Program-made: the position numbers and the translations under genes
In this document: positions 9,389-20,365 of the stretch, piece after piece
How the letters are laid out: every line of letters starts with the position of its first letter
How positions within the stretch are numbered: position 1 is the first letter of the stretch
Notes under the pieces: generated by a model
The model's input: only the letters and a program-made list of their open reading frames with translations
Database searches by the model: none
What the model was told of the DNA's origin: nothing
From: Eurosta solidaginis
Taxonomy: Eukaryota; Arthropoda; Insecta; Diptera; Tephritidae
Assembly: GCF_040869045.1 (NCBI RefSeq)
Contig: NC_090320.1
Location: 149,938,941-150,002,940 of the forward strand
Reading direction: 5' to 3'
DNA length: 64,000 bases

Positions 9389-9986
9389 CTCAGTCCGATG
9401 GTATGGTGGAACGATTCAATAGAACATTGGAGGAGCACTTAAGGAAAGTAGTGGACAAGTTTCATAAAGAGTAGGATACTCGCATACCATTATTCTTGAT
9501 GGCTTACCGATCAGTAGTGCATGAGACAAAACCCTGCAAAAATAATTTTTGGCAATGACCTTCGACTGCCAGCTGATTTGAAGTTTGGGATATATGCCGG
9601 TGCGGAGAGAAATGTCAGGAAATCAACTAGTGTTTTGGAAGAAGAGCTGAGACAGATACACGATCTTTTTTAGGCAACGAACAAAGATTATGAGTGACAA
9701 GATGAAAGCCAGATACGATAAAGCAATTAATTCGAAAGGTTTTCAGGAAGGAGATTTGGTGCTGTTATACAACCCACAACGAAAAAAAGGTTTGTCCCCG
9801 AAATTGCAGTGTAATTGGGAACGCCCATGCAAAGTTGTAAAACGGATCAATGATGTAGTGTACCGCATACAAACCACTGGCCAACCACGAACCAAAATGA
9901 AAGTGGTTCATTTGGAAAGGTGGCAGCGTTTAGATCGAGAGATTTGTCTGATCGGGACAATCAGACTTAGGTGGAGGGCAGTGTGA
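9389..9986 (+). pseudogene. Ty3/gypsy element G1a: integrase C-terminus
   Basis: From 9389 the sequence nearly repeats 14442-14560 (LHPQSDGM.ER, NRTLEEHLRKVVDKFHKE). This is the region around the third catalytic residue of a Ty3/gypsy integrase, followed by stops. The open stretch 9690-9986 (98 codons) carries the integrase C-terminal SH3-like/GPF/Y-type segment (GDLVLLYNPQRKKGLSPKL, then VVYRIQ). It ends in a purine tract GGTGGAGGGCAG (9970-9981) directly before an LTR. The rest of this copy lies outside the block or was deleted, so only the 3' end remains. Confidence 0.7.
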
Positions 9987-10369
9987 CGAATATTAGCAAC
10001 ACTAAGGGATACTATCATCTCTAAGCCGATACTAAGCAGTAACTTGTATGCACATAAACAAATCAGTCATTATGTCTACACATATGTCAATACAAGTAAC
10101 AGAGTTGCACACAAACACATGCGTATATCTGAGATACTCCCAAAAGTAGGCCATCATCGGTGGAAGTATCACTCACATATACACGCGCATGCGAGAAGCT
10201 ATAATCGTGCATCTGTAGTTACAGCTGAGAAATTTATAGCTGGTAAACAAATAGTAAATTTTGGAAATGGAAACGCCTAGAAATATGCCAACGAGGAAAC
10301 CTAAGAGTATAAAAGCAGCACCAGTTGAGGCACGACCAATCAGTACTTCCAGCACGGCTACGAGACGCT
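9982..10369 (+). repeat. LTR (G1) with core promoter
   Basis: The LTR begins TGTGACGAATATT immediately after the polypurine tract. It contains TATAAAAG at 10308-10315 and an arthropod initiator-like ATCAGTA at 10339-10345, spaced about 34 bases, which is a credible polymerase II core promoter. The gag start codon (10370) follows only about 30 bases later. There is therefore no room for a normal R-U5, primer-binding site and leader, and the downstream half of the LTR is probably deleted. Confidence 0.6.
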
Positions 10370-11559
10370 ATGGAGTCGGAAGGAATTAATGTTGAACAGT
10401 ACGTCTTTCATTTTGATAGCGACGAGACAACAACAAAAATGGAAGAGACAGTTACGAGCTCAGACTTGAACACGATTTTGGCTGCAATATCTGCTCAAAC
10501 ATCGACAGTAACATCCAAGATGGAAGCACAGGAGGTACGCATTTCAGAAATGGTAAGTGTCATCTCAACTGGAAGAACAAAAGACAAATATAACATCTCA
10601 ACTGGCAGAACAAAAGACAAATATAACATCACAATTGAGGCACGTATGTCGGCACAAATTTCAGCGCAGATATTATCTCAGATTTCTAAACAACTTTAAG
10701 AGCAGGAAGTCTGTATATCATCAAAGCTGGAAGCACAGGATACAAAAATCGCTCAATTTCAGGCAGAAGTCGAGGATTTAAAAGGTCGTATGGAGCAGTT
10801 TCAGCTAGTAATCCAACGGTGAAAACACCATCCTTTGACAGTTCTGTCCCTTTCCAGGTCTTTAAGCTACAGTTTGAGAAGACCGCAACAGTGAACAACT
10901 GGAATACTGAAGATAAAGTTGCTGTATTGTTCGTAGCTTTAAAAGAACCAGCTGCGGAAATCTTACAGACCATCCTAGAGTAGGAACGGAACAGTTATGA
11001 AGCATTGATGGCTGCTGTAGAACGACGGTACGGAAACGAACACAGGAATCAAATCTACCAAATAAAATTGCAAAACCGCTACCAAAAAGCTAACGAGACT
11101 TTGCAGGAGTTTGCCTCGGCTGTTGAAAGATTGGCTCATCTAGAAAATGCGGACGCACTCGTGGAATACACTGAAAGGATAAAAAAACAGAGTTTTATAA
11201 ATGGCATTCTGGACGTGAAAACGAATCGAGCGACATATGCAAACCCAAAACCCACATTTGCAGAAACGGTATCACATGCATTGACCCAGGAAACTGCCTC
11301 CCTATTGAGTAAACCAGCATATAAGGCTCATCGTGTGGAAGTAGAAAGAAGACCAGAGTGGGTAGACACAATTTTGGAAGCATTGAAGGGTACGCAGCAG
11401 AATAATAATGATGCAGTCAAATGCTTTAAGTGTGAAAAGCCAGGGCGCATTGCGCGTTATTGCAACACCAACCCTAACAGTTCCAACAATGTGGATGGCC
11501 GTAAACGCAGAGCTGAAGGAGATGAGCAAATCTCCAAGACAAATCAAGCGTTAAACTAA
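10370..11559 (+). pseudogene. Ty3/gypsy element G1b: gag
   Basis: The frame starts at the ATG at 10370 (MESEGINVEQYVF). It has an N-terminal coiled-coil-like repeat region in which a 33 bp tandem duplication (10561-10626) spells ITSQLEEQKTN-type repeats in the second frame. After frameshifts near 10560 and 10700 and a stop at 10981-10983, the capsid-like part runs from 11005 (ERRYGNEHRNQIYQIKL). A nucleocapsid knuckle CFKCEKPGRIARYC near 11422 has arginine where the CCHC motif needs histidine. It is a broken gag of a gypsy-type element; no functional capsid is expected. Confidence 0.7.
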
Positions 11560-11602
11560 AGCGAGTCAGCCGCAAGGGGCGACAGCTGGCTCCCTCAATT
11601 GA

Positions 11603-13069
11603 ATGTCCCATAATCTCTCTCTCACAAATTGGAAGAAGGTCAAACAATCTTACTGTCGGAGGACATGTGGATGGAAAGGAACGTTTACTGACTGTAGATA
11701 TGGGTGCATCTCATTCCATCATTCCATCACTCGAGCGGATTTAGTCAACAATAAATTAAGACCATTGCATGGAGCAAGATTGCGTACAGCGACTGGAGAA
11801 GACACCACGGTTCTAGGAGAAGTATCATGTGAAGTCGCAATTGGGAACGTCACGGTAGTACACAATTTTATAGTGGCAGAGATTGTTGATGAAATCATAA
11901 TTGGAGTGGACTTGTTAATCGACCAAGGCATCAAGATCGACATGCAAAGCAAGACGATGCGATATGAGAACATGGATGTGCCACTTAATTTCGGCTACGA
12001 GAGAGACAACAGCAGTAAGCGAGTGCTGGTGGAAGAGAGTCAGCAAATACCACCAAAATCAGAAGCAGTCATCTGTCCAAAGGTTCTTGGGGATTGTGGG
12101 ACAAACAAATTGTGGGTTGTCGAAGCAGCAAACAAATCAATACTGAACATTCTTGTAGGAAAAACCCTGGCTATAACAAAACAAAATGGACGTGTCCCGG
12201 TAAGAGTACCCAATGAGTTCAAGTCACCAATCAAACTGACCAAAGGAGCTATATTGGGAAGATGCCAAGAGGCTGATGCAGATATTAACTGTGAGCAGTT
12301 CCAGGAACACGTTTCAACCAGCACACCAATGTTCCTAAAGTACGCGAACATATTTGACCAAGATGGCTCCAAACCATGCCGCACTAACGTTATGAAACAT
12401 CAAATTGACACTGGAGGTGCGAGGCTGATCCGTCAAGCTCCACGTAGTGTTCCACTGTCTAAGCGGGAAGTTGTGAGTCAAAGCATACCAGAAATGAGCG
12501 ACAGCGACGTCATCGAACCAGCAGCTAGTCCATGGAGCTCACCGGTAGTATTTGTAAAGAAGGATGAAAAAATGACGTTTTGTGTGGACTACCGCAAGTT
12601 GAATGACGTTACGAAAATGGATAGCTACCCATTGCCAAGAATTGACGACACTCTGGACTCGCTATCTGGTACAGAATCGTTTTCCACACTGGACTTGAAA
12701 AGCGGCTACTGGCAAGTGGAAGTGAAGGAGGAACACAAAGAGAAAACAGCCTTCAGTGTCGGTGATGGTCTTTGGCAATTTACAGTGATGTCTTTTGGAC
12801 TATGTAATGTACCAGTTACTTTTGAAAGACTCATGGATCAGGTACTGAAAAGACTACATTGGAAAACATGCTTAGTGTACCTAGACGTCATCATCGTATT
12901 GGGAAAGAACTTCGAAGAACATCTGAAGAACTTGGAGGAGGTTTTCCAGAGAATAGCTGGTGCTGGTCTGAAACTTAGTCCCAAAAAGTGTTCTCTGTTC
13001 AAGAAGCAAGTTAATTACTTGGGTCATAAAATAACGACGGAGGGCATCTGCACCGCGAATGAAAAGTAG
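11603..13069 (+). pseudogene. Ty3/gypsy element G1b: protease and reverse transcriptase
   Basis: The protease start (VDMGASHSI, family VDTGA) is frameshifted by an 8 bp tandem duplication (ATTCCATC at 11713-11720 and 11721-11728). The second protease motif IIGVDLL and the RT core follow in one long frame: SPWSSPVVFVKK, FCVDYRKLN, STLDLKSGYWQ and MSFGLCN. The active site reads YLDV instead of YLDD near 12880-12891, so one metal-binding aspartate is lost and the RT is dead. The thumb/connection starts with YLGHKITTEGI. The frame ends at 13069. Confidence 0.8.
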
Positions 13070-14560
13070 AAGCAGTGAAGGATTGGCCAAGACCACAGAA
13101 TCTGCATGAATTGAGAAGTTTCCTTGGGCTGTGTACATATTACCGGCGATTTGTACCAAATTTTGCCAGCGTAGCCCATAGCCTCTACGAGCTAACGGAA
13201 AAATAAAGCTTTTGATTGGAAGAAGGAGTAACATTGAAAGAGCGTTTGTGCACTGCCCCAATGTTGGCATATCCGATTCCAGGAGCATCGTTTATTCTAG
13301 ATACAGATGAGAGCCGATATGCTATAGGGGGCGTTTTGTCACAACTGGTTGATGGCCAGGAGAAGGTAGTTGCATATTACAGACGTTCAATTGGAAAACC
13401 AGAGAGGAACTACAGCGTTACACGGAGAGAGCTGTTGGCATTGGTATAGTGCATTAAACATTTTCACAAATACCCCTACGGCCAGCGATTTCGCGCCAGG
13501 ACAGATAACGCAGCGTTGAAATGGCTTCTGCAGTTCCGTAATCCGGAAGGACAATTGGCACGGTGGATCGAGCGGATGACTTTTTGAGCTATGACTTTTC
13601 CACTGAGCATCGGAAAGGTAGTACACATGGGAATGCCGATGCAATGTCACGAAGACCATGTAGTTTGGAATGCAAGCACTGTTCAAAGGCCGAGGCTAAG
13701 GAAGACATTATAGATGTCCGACTAATGACTATAACGTGTAAGAATGAATGGAGCAAGGAACAACTAAGGAAGTGACAGCTGGAAGATACAGATCTGTCAC
13801 ATGTTATTCGAACGAAATGACAGACCAAACAGAGAGGATATGTCAGCAGAGAGTCCCATTGCGAAGTCATATTGGGCACAGTGGAACAGTTTAGAATTGA
13901 TATCCAGTTGTTTGCGTCGAGTATGGGAGAGTGAGGATGGTCAATGCAAGAAGAAACTGATAGTTGTTCCCAGAAAGAGGATTCCTGACTTGCTCAGCGA
14001 GCTGCATAATGGTCCAAGCGGAGGTTATCTTGGAATCGCGAAGGCGCTCGAGAAGATTAAACAGAGATTCTATTGGGTTGGTTGCGAACTGCGAGGTTTT
14101 CAGCAGAGCGAAAGAGCCCAAAACCCAAAGTCATGGCCAGATGAAGCAATAGAACTCAGGTACGCCATTTGAAAGAATCGATTGGATATCGCAGGTCCCT
14201 TTCCTACTAGCAACTGCGGAAACAAATATGTACTGGTGGTTATGGATTATTTCAGCAAATGGCCAGAGGTATACCCAATCCCAAATCAAGAAGCGGAAAC
14301 AGTAGCAGAAGTGTTTATAAAAAATTGGTTAGCAAGGTATGGTGTACCAATGGAGCTCATTCTGAGCAAGGCAGGAATTCCGAATCAGCTGTGTTGCAGG
14401 AAATGTGTTAATCATTGGGCATTCGAAAAACACGGACAACTGCATTGCATCCTCAGTCCGATGGTATGATGGAACGATGCAATAGAACATTGGAGGAGCA
14501 CTTAAGGAAAGTAGTGGACAAGTTCCATAAAGAGTGGGATACCCGCATAACATTATTCTT
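13070..14560 (+). pseudogene. Ty3/gypsy element G1b: RNase H and integrase
   Basis: After the stop at 13067-13069, homology continues in shifted frames. The connection domain reads [18 protein letters not shown]. RNase H segments are LDTDESRYAIGGVLSQ, RELLALV and ARTDNAALKWLL. An ADAMSR box follows (13641). A degraded zinc-binding H2C2 region (LHNGPSGGYLGIAK near 14002) has lost its cysteines. The integrase core has DIAGPFP and VMDYFSKWPE, but the second catalytic aspartate region (usually SDQG) reads LSKAGI. The copy breaks off at about 14560, inside the integrase, against the leader of the next element. Confidence 0.75.
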
Positions 14561-14900
14561 ATGTAAGAACTCACATAATTATGCACAAACATACATACTT
14601 ACGTATAAAAGTAGCGGCAAATTCATGAACAAGGCACTCTTGGCTTAGAAGTCGTAGAGTGAGCTATAAAAATGGCTGTGTTGAACATCCACTACGGGGT
14701 AGCTGGTGGTGTCGAACTTCAGCTGTTTATCATAGGTATACCGCCGAGTCGTGTAAAACGTTCGACGACTACGTATTTTCCTAGGAATCCGGTGAGTTGT
14801 GTAAAACGCTCACCGATTACGTATTTTACTAGGGATCCTGTGAGTTGTGTAAAACGTTCACCGATTACATATATTTACCGACCGAATTTGGATTCAACAA
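14561..14900 (+). repeat. Leader/partial LTR of second gypsy element (G2) with 48 bp hairpin repeats
   Basis: TATAAAAG at 14602-14609 begins what looks like the R/U5 end of an LTR or leader. At 14746, 14794 and 14842 a unit of exactly 48 bp is repeated three times. Each unit contains a self-complementary word such as GGTGAG...CTCACC around TTGTGTAAAACG. A TGGTGTCGAAC string at 14707 could be a primer-binding site, but I cannot match it to a particular tRNA. Confidence 0.45.
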
Positions 14901-16081
14901 CAGCGGAACCGTCGACGAGTTGAGGAAGGAGTTCGCCCAATTTGTTAACCAAAATCCTAGCTACGAAACACGTTTTGCAGAGTTGGAAACAAAGCAGTCA
15001 AAAACAACATTAACCACTCATCAACAAGGTCAATGCAACAATGGAACCGCTTCTGGAAGTAAACATACCTGCGATACCTAATATGTCATATCAATTTGCA
15101 GGACAACTTACCCAACCTCCGTCTACCGTCTGCGTAATGGACAGTGCACGAAAATGGGGAATTAAGTACGATGGCAAAGGTGACCTACTGAGTTTCGTCG
15201 AGAGAGTAGGAGAGCTGGCGGAGGGATATGAAGTGAACCTTAATTTTCTCCCGCGAGCGCTACCAGAATTATTCAAGGATCGAGTCCTGGTATGGCTGCG
15301 GAACAATAATCGTCACTGGAGCGTATGGAACAGTTTTAAACACGACTTCTGACGCTTCTTCTTGAGCGCATCATACTTCGAAAAACTGGAAGACGAGATA
15401 CGTCAGCGAACACAACGACCACGAGAGTCGTTCAAGCATTACGTTTTGGAACTACAGAAGCTCGTGCGACACGTGCACCTCACCGAGGAGCAAAGACTGC
15501 AAAGAATATACCGAAACTGCCACGGTGAGTATCAATTATATATAAAACGAACTGAATTTCAGACGCTCGAAGGCTTGGTGAGTCTGGCAGAGGACTTCCA
15601 AAATATCACGAATGACAGAGATGCGCAGAGAGTAGTGACCAGAGCACTTCCAGCAAGGCGTCAAGATGACCGGGATTTTGTCATACAAGAATTACCAGAT
15701 GTAGAACCAAGTAGCAGGATTGGCAATGGCAATACGCAGCGAAGTAACCCACCAACAAGACAACTGTATACGAATCACAGGACCGCGTGCAGGCGATGTG
15801 GTGAAAACGGACATCGTGCCTATGCGTGCCGCAATGAACGTCAAGACTTTTGTTGGAAATGTGGTCGGAACTACATTCTCACAAAAAATTGTTGCCGTGC
15901 ATCATCGGGAAACGACCGGAGACTCGATCAGACCCGAGGGGTGGGGCTCCAGCAATACAAATTCGGGAGGTCTAACTATTTTGAAGCAAATAGGAGGGCG
16001 TATTTTGACCGACGTAAAGATAAATGGCTGCAAAGTAATAGCAACAGTAGATACAAGAGCGACAAGGAGTTTTATGAGTGA
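14901..16081 (+). pseudogene. Ty3/gypsy element G2: gag
   Basis: Three overlapping frames cover a gag-like protein. The N-terminal piece is at 14901-15080. The capsid-like part from 15041 (GIKYDGKGDLLSFVERV) has a stop near 15350. The piece 15362-16081 includes ESFKHYVLELQKLVRH, resembling the capsid C-terminal domain of mdg3/blastopia-type elements. An intact CCHC knuckle CRRCGENGHRAYAC lies near 15787. A second knuckle CWKCGRNYILTKNC has lost its histidine. The product would bind and package RNA in a live element; here it is frameshifted. Confidence 0.65.
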
Positions 16082-17256
16082 GACATGTTCGAGGAGATTA
16101 GGAAAGGCGATTTGGAAACAGGTAAGAAACCGAGTGGTATTGGGCGATGGTAGAGCCAGCACGATAAAGGAAGCAATAGTGGCAGATGTAGAGATCGAGA
16201 AAGAGAAGTACAACAGTGAAATACTTTCCAGGGCAAACACATCTTTAAGTTTCGGCGGTCATACGGTAACGCTACAAGCAGAAGAGGCAATCAAAGACAT
16301 GGTTATGTGCAGGACAATAACTGAGGCAGGCGAGCCCGATATAAACGATACGGAAGGACTAACTACGGACCAACAAAGCCCGTCTGAAAACACTACAAGA
16401 GTTAAGGATTTCCTCGACGAACTGGCTCTTAGCTTCGAAAATATGACTGTTACCACAAATATCGCGTCGCATTATATAAACATGCGTGATGATCGGCAGA
16501 TAAAACAAAGATACTTTCCACGGAATCCGAAGATGCAGGAAACCATTAATATGGAGATAAACGAGCTATTGGAGAAGGGGTGCATCGAGCCATCACGAAG
16601 CCCGCACAGTGCACCGATCGTATTCGTAAAGAAGAAGAATGGTAAGTGGAGGTTATGTATAGACTATCGCCAGCTCAACGCACGCTCAGTCCCCGATGCA
16701 TACCCACTACCGCGGATCCAACACATACTAGACCGGCTAAGAAACGCGAAGTACATAAGTAGCCTGGATCTGAAAAACGGCTACTGGCAGATCCCTATGG
16801 AGGAAGGAAGTAAGCAATATACGACATCTACTCTACCTGGACGCGGGCTGTTTCAATGGCGCGTGATGCCATTTGGTCGTCATTAAGCACCCGCAACATT
16901 TCAACGGGCATTAGGTCAATTAATCGGCCCCGAATTAGAACCGAACGCATTCGCATACCTAGATGACATCATAATTACAAGCTCAACGCTGGAGGAGCAT
17001 ATTAAACATCTAACGGAAGTGTTTAAACGCCTACGAAAGGCAAATTTAAGAATCAACGCCGAAAAGTGCGATTTTTTCATGGAGCAACTGAAAGAACTGG
17101 GACATGTCGTAAGCGAAAAGGATATACACACGATAAAGTAGCAGCGATTAAGGAATTGCAAGCACCAGCAAACGTAAGATAATTCGTACCAGAGTATTCA
17201 AAAATAGCTTGTCCGTTGATAACCATGTTAAAGAAGGGTAACAGATGGAAATGGAC
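15930..17256 (+). pseudogene. Ty3/gypsy element G2: protease and reverse transcriptase
   Basis: The protease motif reads VDTRATRSF, with the glycine of the D-T-G triad changed to arginine. The RT has HSAPIVFVKKKNGKWRLC, IDYRQLNARSV, SSLDLKNGYWQIP and RGLFQWRVMPFG. A stop at 16884-16886 follows, then FAYLDDIIITSS with an intact YLDD near 16950. The style of the RT (RGLFQW.VMPFG) suggests the mdg3/blastopia group. Beyond a further stop at 17137 the connection domain is short, and it runs directly into KWTETQ at 17256. Confidence 0.7.
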
Positions 17257-18447
17257 CGAAACACAGGTACAGTACAGGAAAGGTAAGCTGAACGTAGTAG
17301 CGGATGCACTATCACGACAGCCGCAAGACGCACAACTCAACAGACTGGAACACGAAAACGAGACATCGTGTAAATGGCTTGAAAAAAGGAAGGAGGAAGT
17401 TAAGCGAAAACCGGAGAAGTTTCCAGACTACATAATTGAAAACGGTGAGTTATATCGGCACATAGCTGTTCAGATCGACGATCAAGACGCGATCCCGTGG
17501 AAGCTATGTGTGGCGAGACCACAACGCGCTAAAGTATTACAGGAAGTGCACGATAGTCAAAGCGCCGGACACATGGGTATCCGGAAGACAATAGCTCGAG
17601 CAACCACAAGGTACTACTGGCCAGGAATGTTTCGCGAGATAAAACGGTATGTACAACAATGCCCAACCTGTCAAATTTACAAGCCTAATCAACAGAAAGC
17701 AGCGGGGAAAATGTTAACCCAAATTCCAGAAGAACCGTGGGCAAGGGTGTGTGCAGATTTCGTTGGACCATTACCACGTTCAAAGCACGGCAATACCATG
17801 GTTCTAGTATTTATAGATCGTTTTACCAAGTGGATAGAGATCGTACCATTACGTAAGGCAACAGCGGATAACCTCACCAAAGCATTTAGAGACCGTATAT
17901 TATCACGATTTGGAGTTCCGAAGGTCATTATTACAGACAATGGCGCCCAATTCACGAGCAGACAATTCAAACATCAAACGTGTGTTAGCAAATTCACGGG
18001 AAGAGAACAACGCGACTGGGACGAGTTATTACCAGAGATAATGTTAGCACTAATTCGAGTGTGTGCGAGGCAACAAGGTATATCCCGGCATTCTCGGTAC
18101 AAGGACGAGAGCCACGGATCCCTAACGCTCTATACGACGAGCGAGAATTTGGCACAGGCGAGGCCACAACAACGGCAAATGAAAAAGTAGCGAAAATGAA
18201 GGAGATATTTCAAATGTTACGAAGAAATCAACAACGTACGTCGGCAGACCAGGCACGACATTATAATTTGCGGATAAGGAAGTGGAAACCGGCAATAGGA
18301 GACATAGTTTTGGTAAAGGCACACCATCCGTCTAAGGCAACCGACAACTTTGCTGCCAAACTAGCACCAAAATTCAGCGGGCCCCATAGAATCACGAATT
18401 TTATTTCGCCAGTCATCGTCGAACTGGACAAAACGTTCCAAGGTTAA
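17257..18447 (+). pseudogene. Ty3/gypsy element G2: integrase with two internal deletions
   Basis: The whole RNase H domain is missing, because the connection end (WKWTETQ) is joined to the post-RNase H box KGKLNVVADALSRQ. The integrase zinc finger is intact (HDSQSAGHMGI ... CPTCQ). The first two catalytic aspartates are present (CADFVGP and TDNGAQFT). Then a second deletion after RQFK removes the stretch with the catalytic glutamate. The C-terminal domain continues in another frame to 18447 (IGDIVLVKAHHP, then APKFSGPHRIT). It cannot integrate. Confidence 0.7.
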
Positions 18448-19395
18448 ACCATTTTATGAAAACAAGTTAATCAACGGAGGAAGCGAAAGCGCAACAAAAC
18501 CCTCCACAGATGCCCATCTACATCTCTTCAAACACAACCGAAAAGTAAAATCACCGAAAACTACAAAGGAAGGTGTAGCACGAAGAAATCTGATGATAAA
18601 TCACAATATGAACAAGTTTCATAAATTTCAATCATTGCTCTAATAATTATTACAATTACATTAATTTTATTTTCTATAATATAATTAATAGTTTTAATAA
18701 TAATGCTCTAATAATCATACTAGCACTATTGATGATCATAGTAATAATCATAATAATAGTAACCATCACATTTATATTATAATACTGGTAATAAAATTAT
18801 TCGGCAACCCTAATTTGGTACACGCCAAAACAACGCTTATCTACTCCGTCTACCATAAACAGCATCCCCAAACAAATCACAGCCGACTAACAATAACAAG
18901 GAATAAAGAAATGCAATGATACAACAACAAACAACACATGCAAAAAACGAAATATAAATGCAGTGGTACAACAACAACAACATACAAGCAATACAATAAA
19001 GGGAAAATGCACGCGCATACCAACAGTAACTAACATAAGTAATAGAAAATATCGCAGCTACATGGTACAGCACAAACAACACAAGCAAGCACGAAATGAA
19101 AAGATACAGTGGTACAACAACAACAAACCCAAGCATCACAAGAAAGGGCAAAGACACGAGGATACCGACAGCAACTAATATAAGAATTGCAAGGTATTAA
19201 AGCTACAGTAGCACAACAATAAAAGTCAACGTAACTTAAGAAGGAATAATTATTTGGTGACAACAACAACAAGTAAGAAATTATCAAACTCACACGTACA
19301 TTTATACACATAAACATACGAAATTTTTCGAAATGGGAAACCTTTGGAAATTTAAAAAAGGAAATACCAACACGGTTCGGGTTATGATTAGATGG
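18448..19395 (+). repeat. 3' noncoding region of G2 with degenerate tandem repeats
   Basis: AT-rich, with an ATAATAAT-rich run at 18640-18800. At 18940-19230 a degenerate repeat of about 146 bp occurs: CAGTGGTACAACAACAAC at 18961 and again at 19107, with GATACCGACAGCAACTAATATAAG-like words in each unit. Such repeats are common downstream of gypsy pol genes. No matching LTR for G2 is recognisable after it, so the 3' end is probably lost. Confidence 0.4.
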
Positions 19396-19792
19396 GGTTG
19401 GACAAAATTTACAGCTCTCGCGCGATGACAACGGTTCAACAGAGGCGGCGAGGTAACACGCACTTCGCTTTAAATGTTTCTGGCTGCTTCCTTCTTCGCA
19501 CCTTATCTTTATTAATAAAACAAAACCTTTTTACTTTACAATGTGTATATATCGTCTTTTATTCGATTCAGTTCTTTTTGTGTGTTTAATTTTAGGTTGA
19601 TTAATTTTTCTCACTTTAAAATAATTTTCCTTTTTACTTTTCAATCCGCCTCGTTCAGTCCAAAATTGTATAATCATTCTGTCGGCCGAATTGCTCTGTG
19701 TTCAAGTTGTTCTACACCCGTGGGTAGACAACGGGTGTTGCAGCAACTTGAACATAGGGTCACATTTTATTATCTATTAAGGCTCTGTTACA
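19396..19792 (-). repeat. 3' LTR of mdg1/412-like element (G3)
   Basis: Read on the minus strand, the LTR starts TGTAACAGAGCC at 19792, right after a purine-rich CCAAAAAGGATGA. It has AATAAA-type polyadenylation signals (complement near 19512-19518 and 19555-19563). It contains a strong hairpin at 19699-19756. The far end near 19396 is approximate, because no second LTR is available for comparison and no target duplication was found. Confidence 0.5.
19699..19756. other. Long hairpin inside the G3 LTR
   Basis: TGTTCAAGTTG at 19699 pairs with CAACTTGAACA ending near 19754. The inner ACACCCGT pairs with ACGGGTGT, separated by a GGGTAGACA loop and a small internal bulge. In RNA this would fold as a stem of about 20 base pairs. 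Confidence 0.6.
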
Positions 19793-20365
19793 TCATCCTT
19801 TTTGGGGAAAAGAAGAATTGACAAAGTGATCAATTTTGTCACATTCTTCTTTTGCCAAAAACTTATAAAAATTGTTGCGAACAAACGAATATATATTTAT
19901 ATTAGGGTGTACCTCCCCTTTTTAATTCGTTGGTTCGGAACCATTTTTATAAATAATTGAAAAAAGATTTTATACATCGAATAGTTAAATTGTAGTTACA
20001 TTTTTATAGTTTATTGTAACTTAAATAAAAGGTATAAATATTAATAATATTTTAGTTTACGTCAAAATATGTTGAATGTTTTTTTTTTTTGTAAATATTT
20101 GTGTTTTACATATTCAGTTTAAAGTTTTACATTTTACATAAATATGTATTTTGGTGTTACGGACAATTTTAAGAAATAGGTTTTTTTTTGAATATACAAA
20201 ATTTGTGTTATTTTCTCTTTTTGCTTTTTGTTGTATTAACAGTTTTTAAGCCTTCGTGGCTGCTTAAATGCTAGTAAGTAAATTTTGGATTTGTTTTTTT
20301 AATCAAATTTAAAGTGAAAGTATTGAGGTAATGTTAGTTTACTTTACTTAGGCGGTTTTTATGTA
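19793..20365 (-). other. 3' untranslated region of G3
   Basis: AT-rich stretch between the integrase end and the LTR on the minus strand. No coding content seen. Confidence 0.4.
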
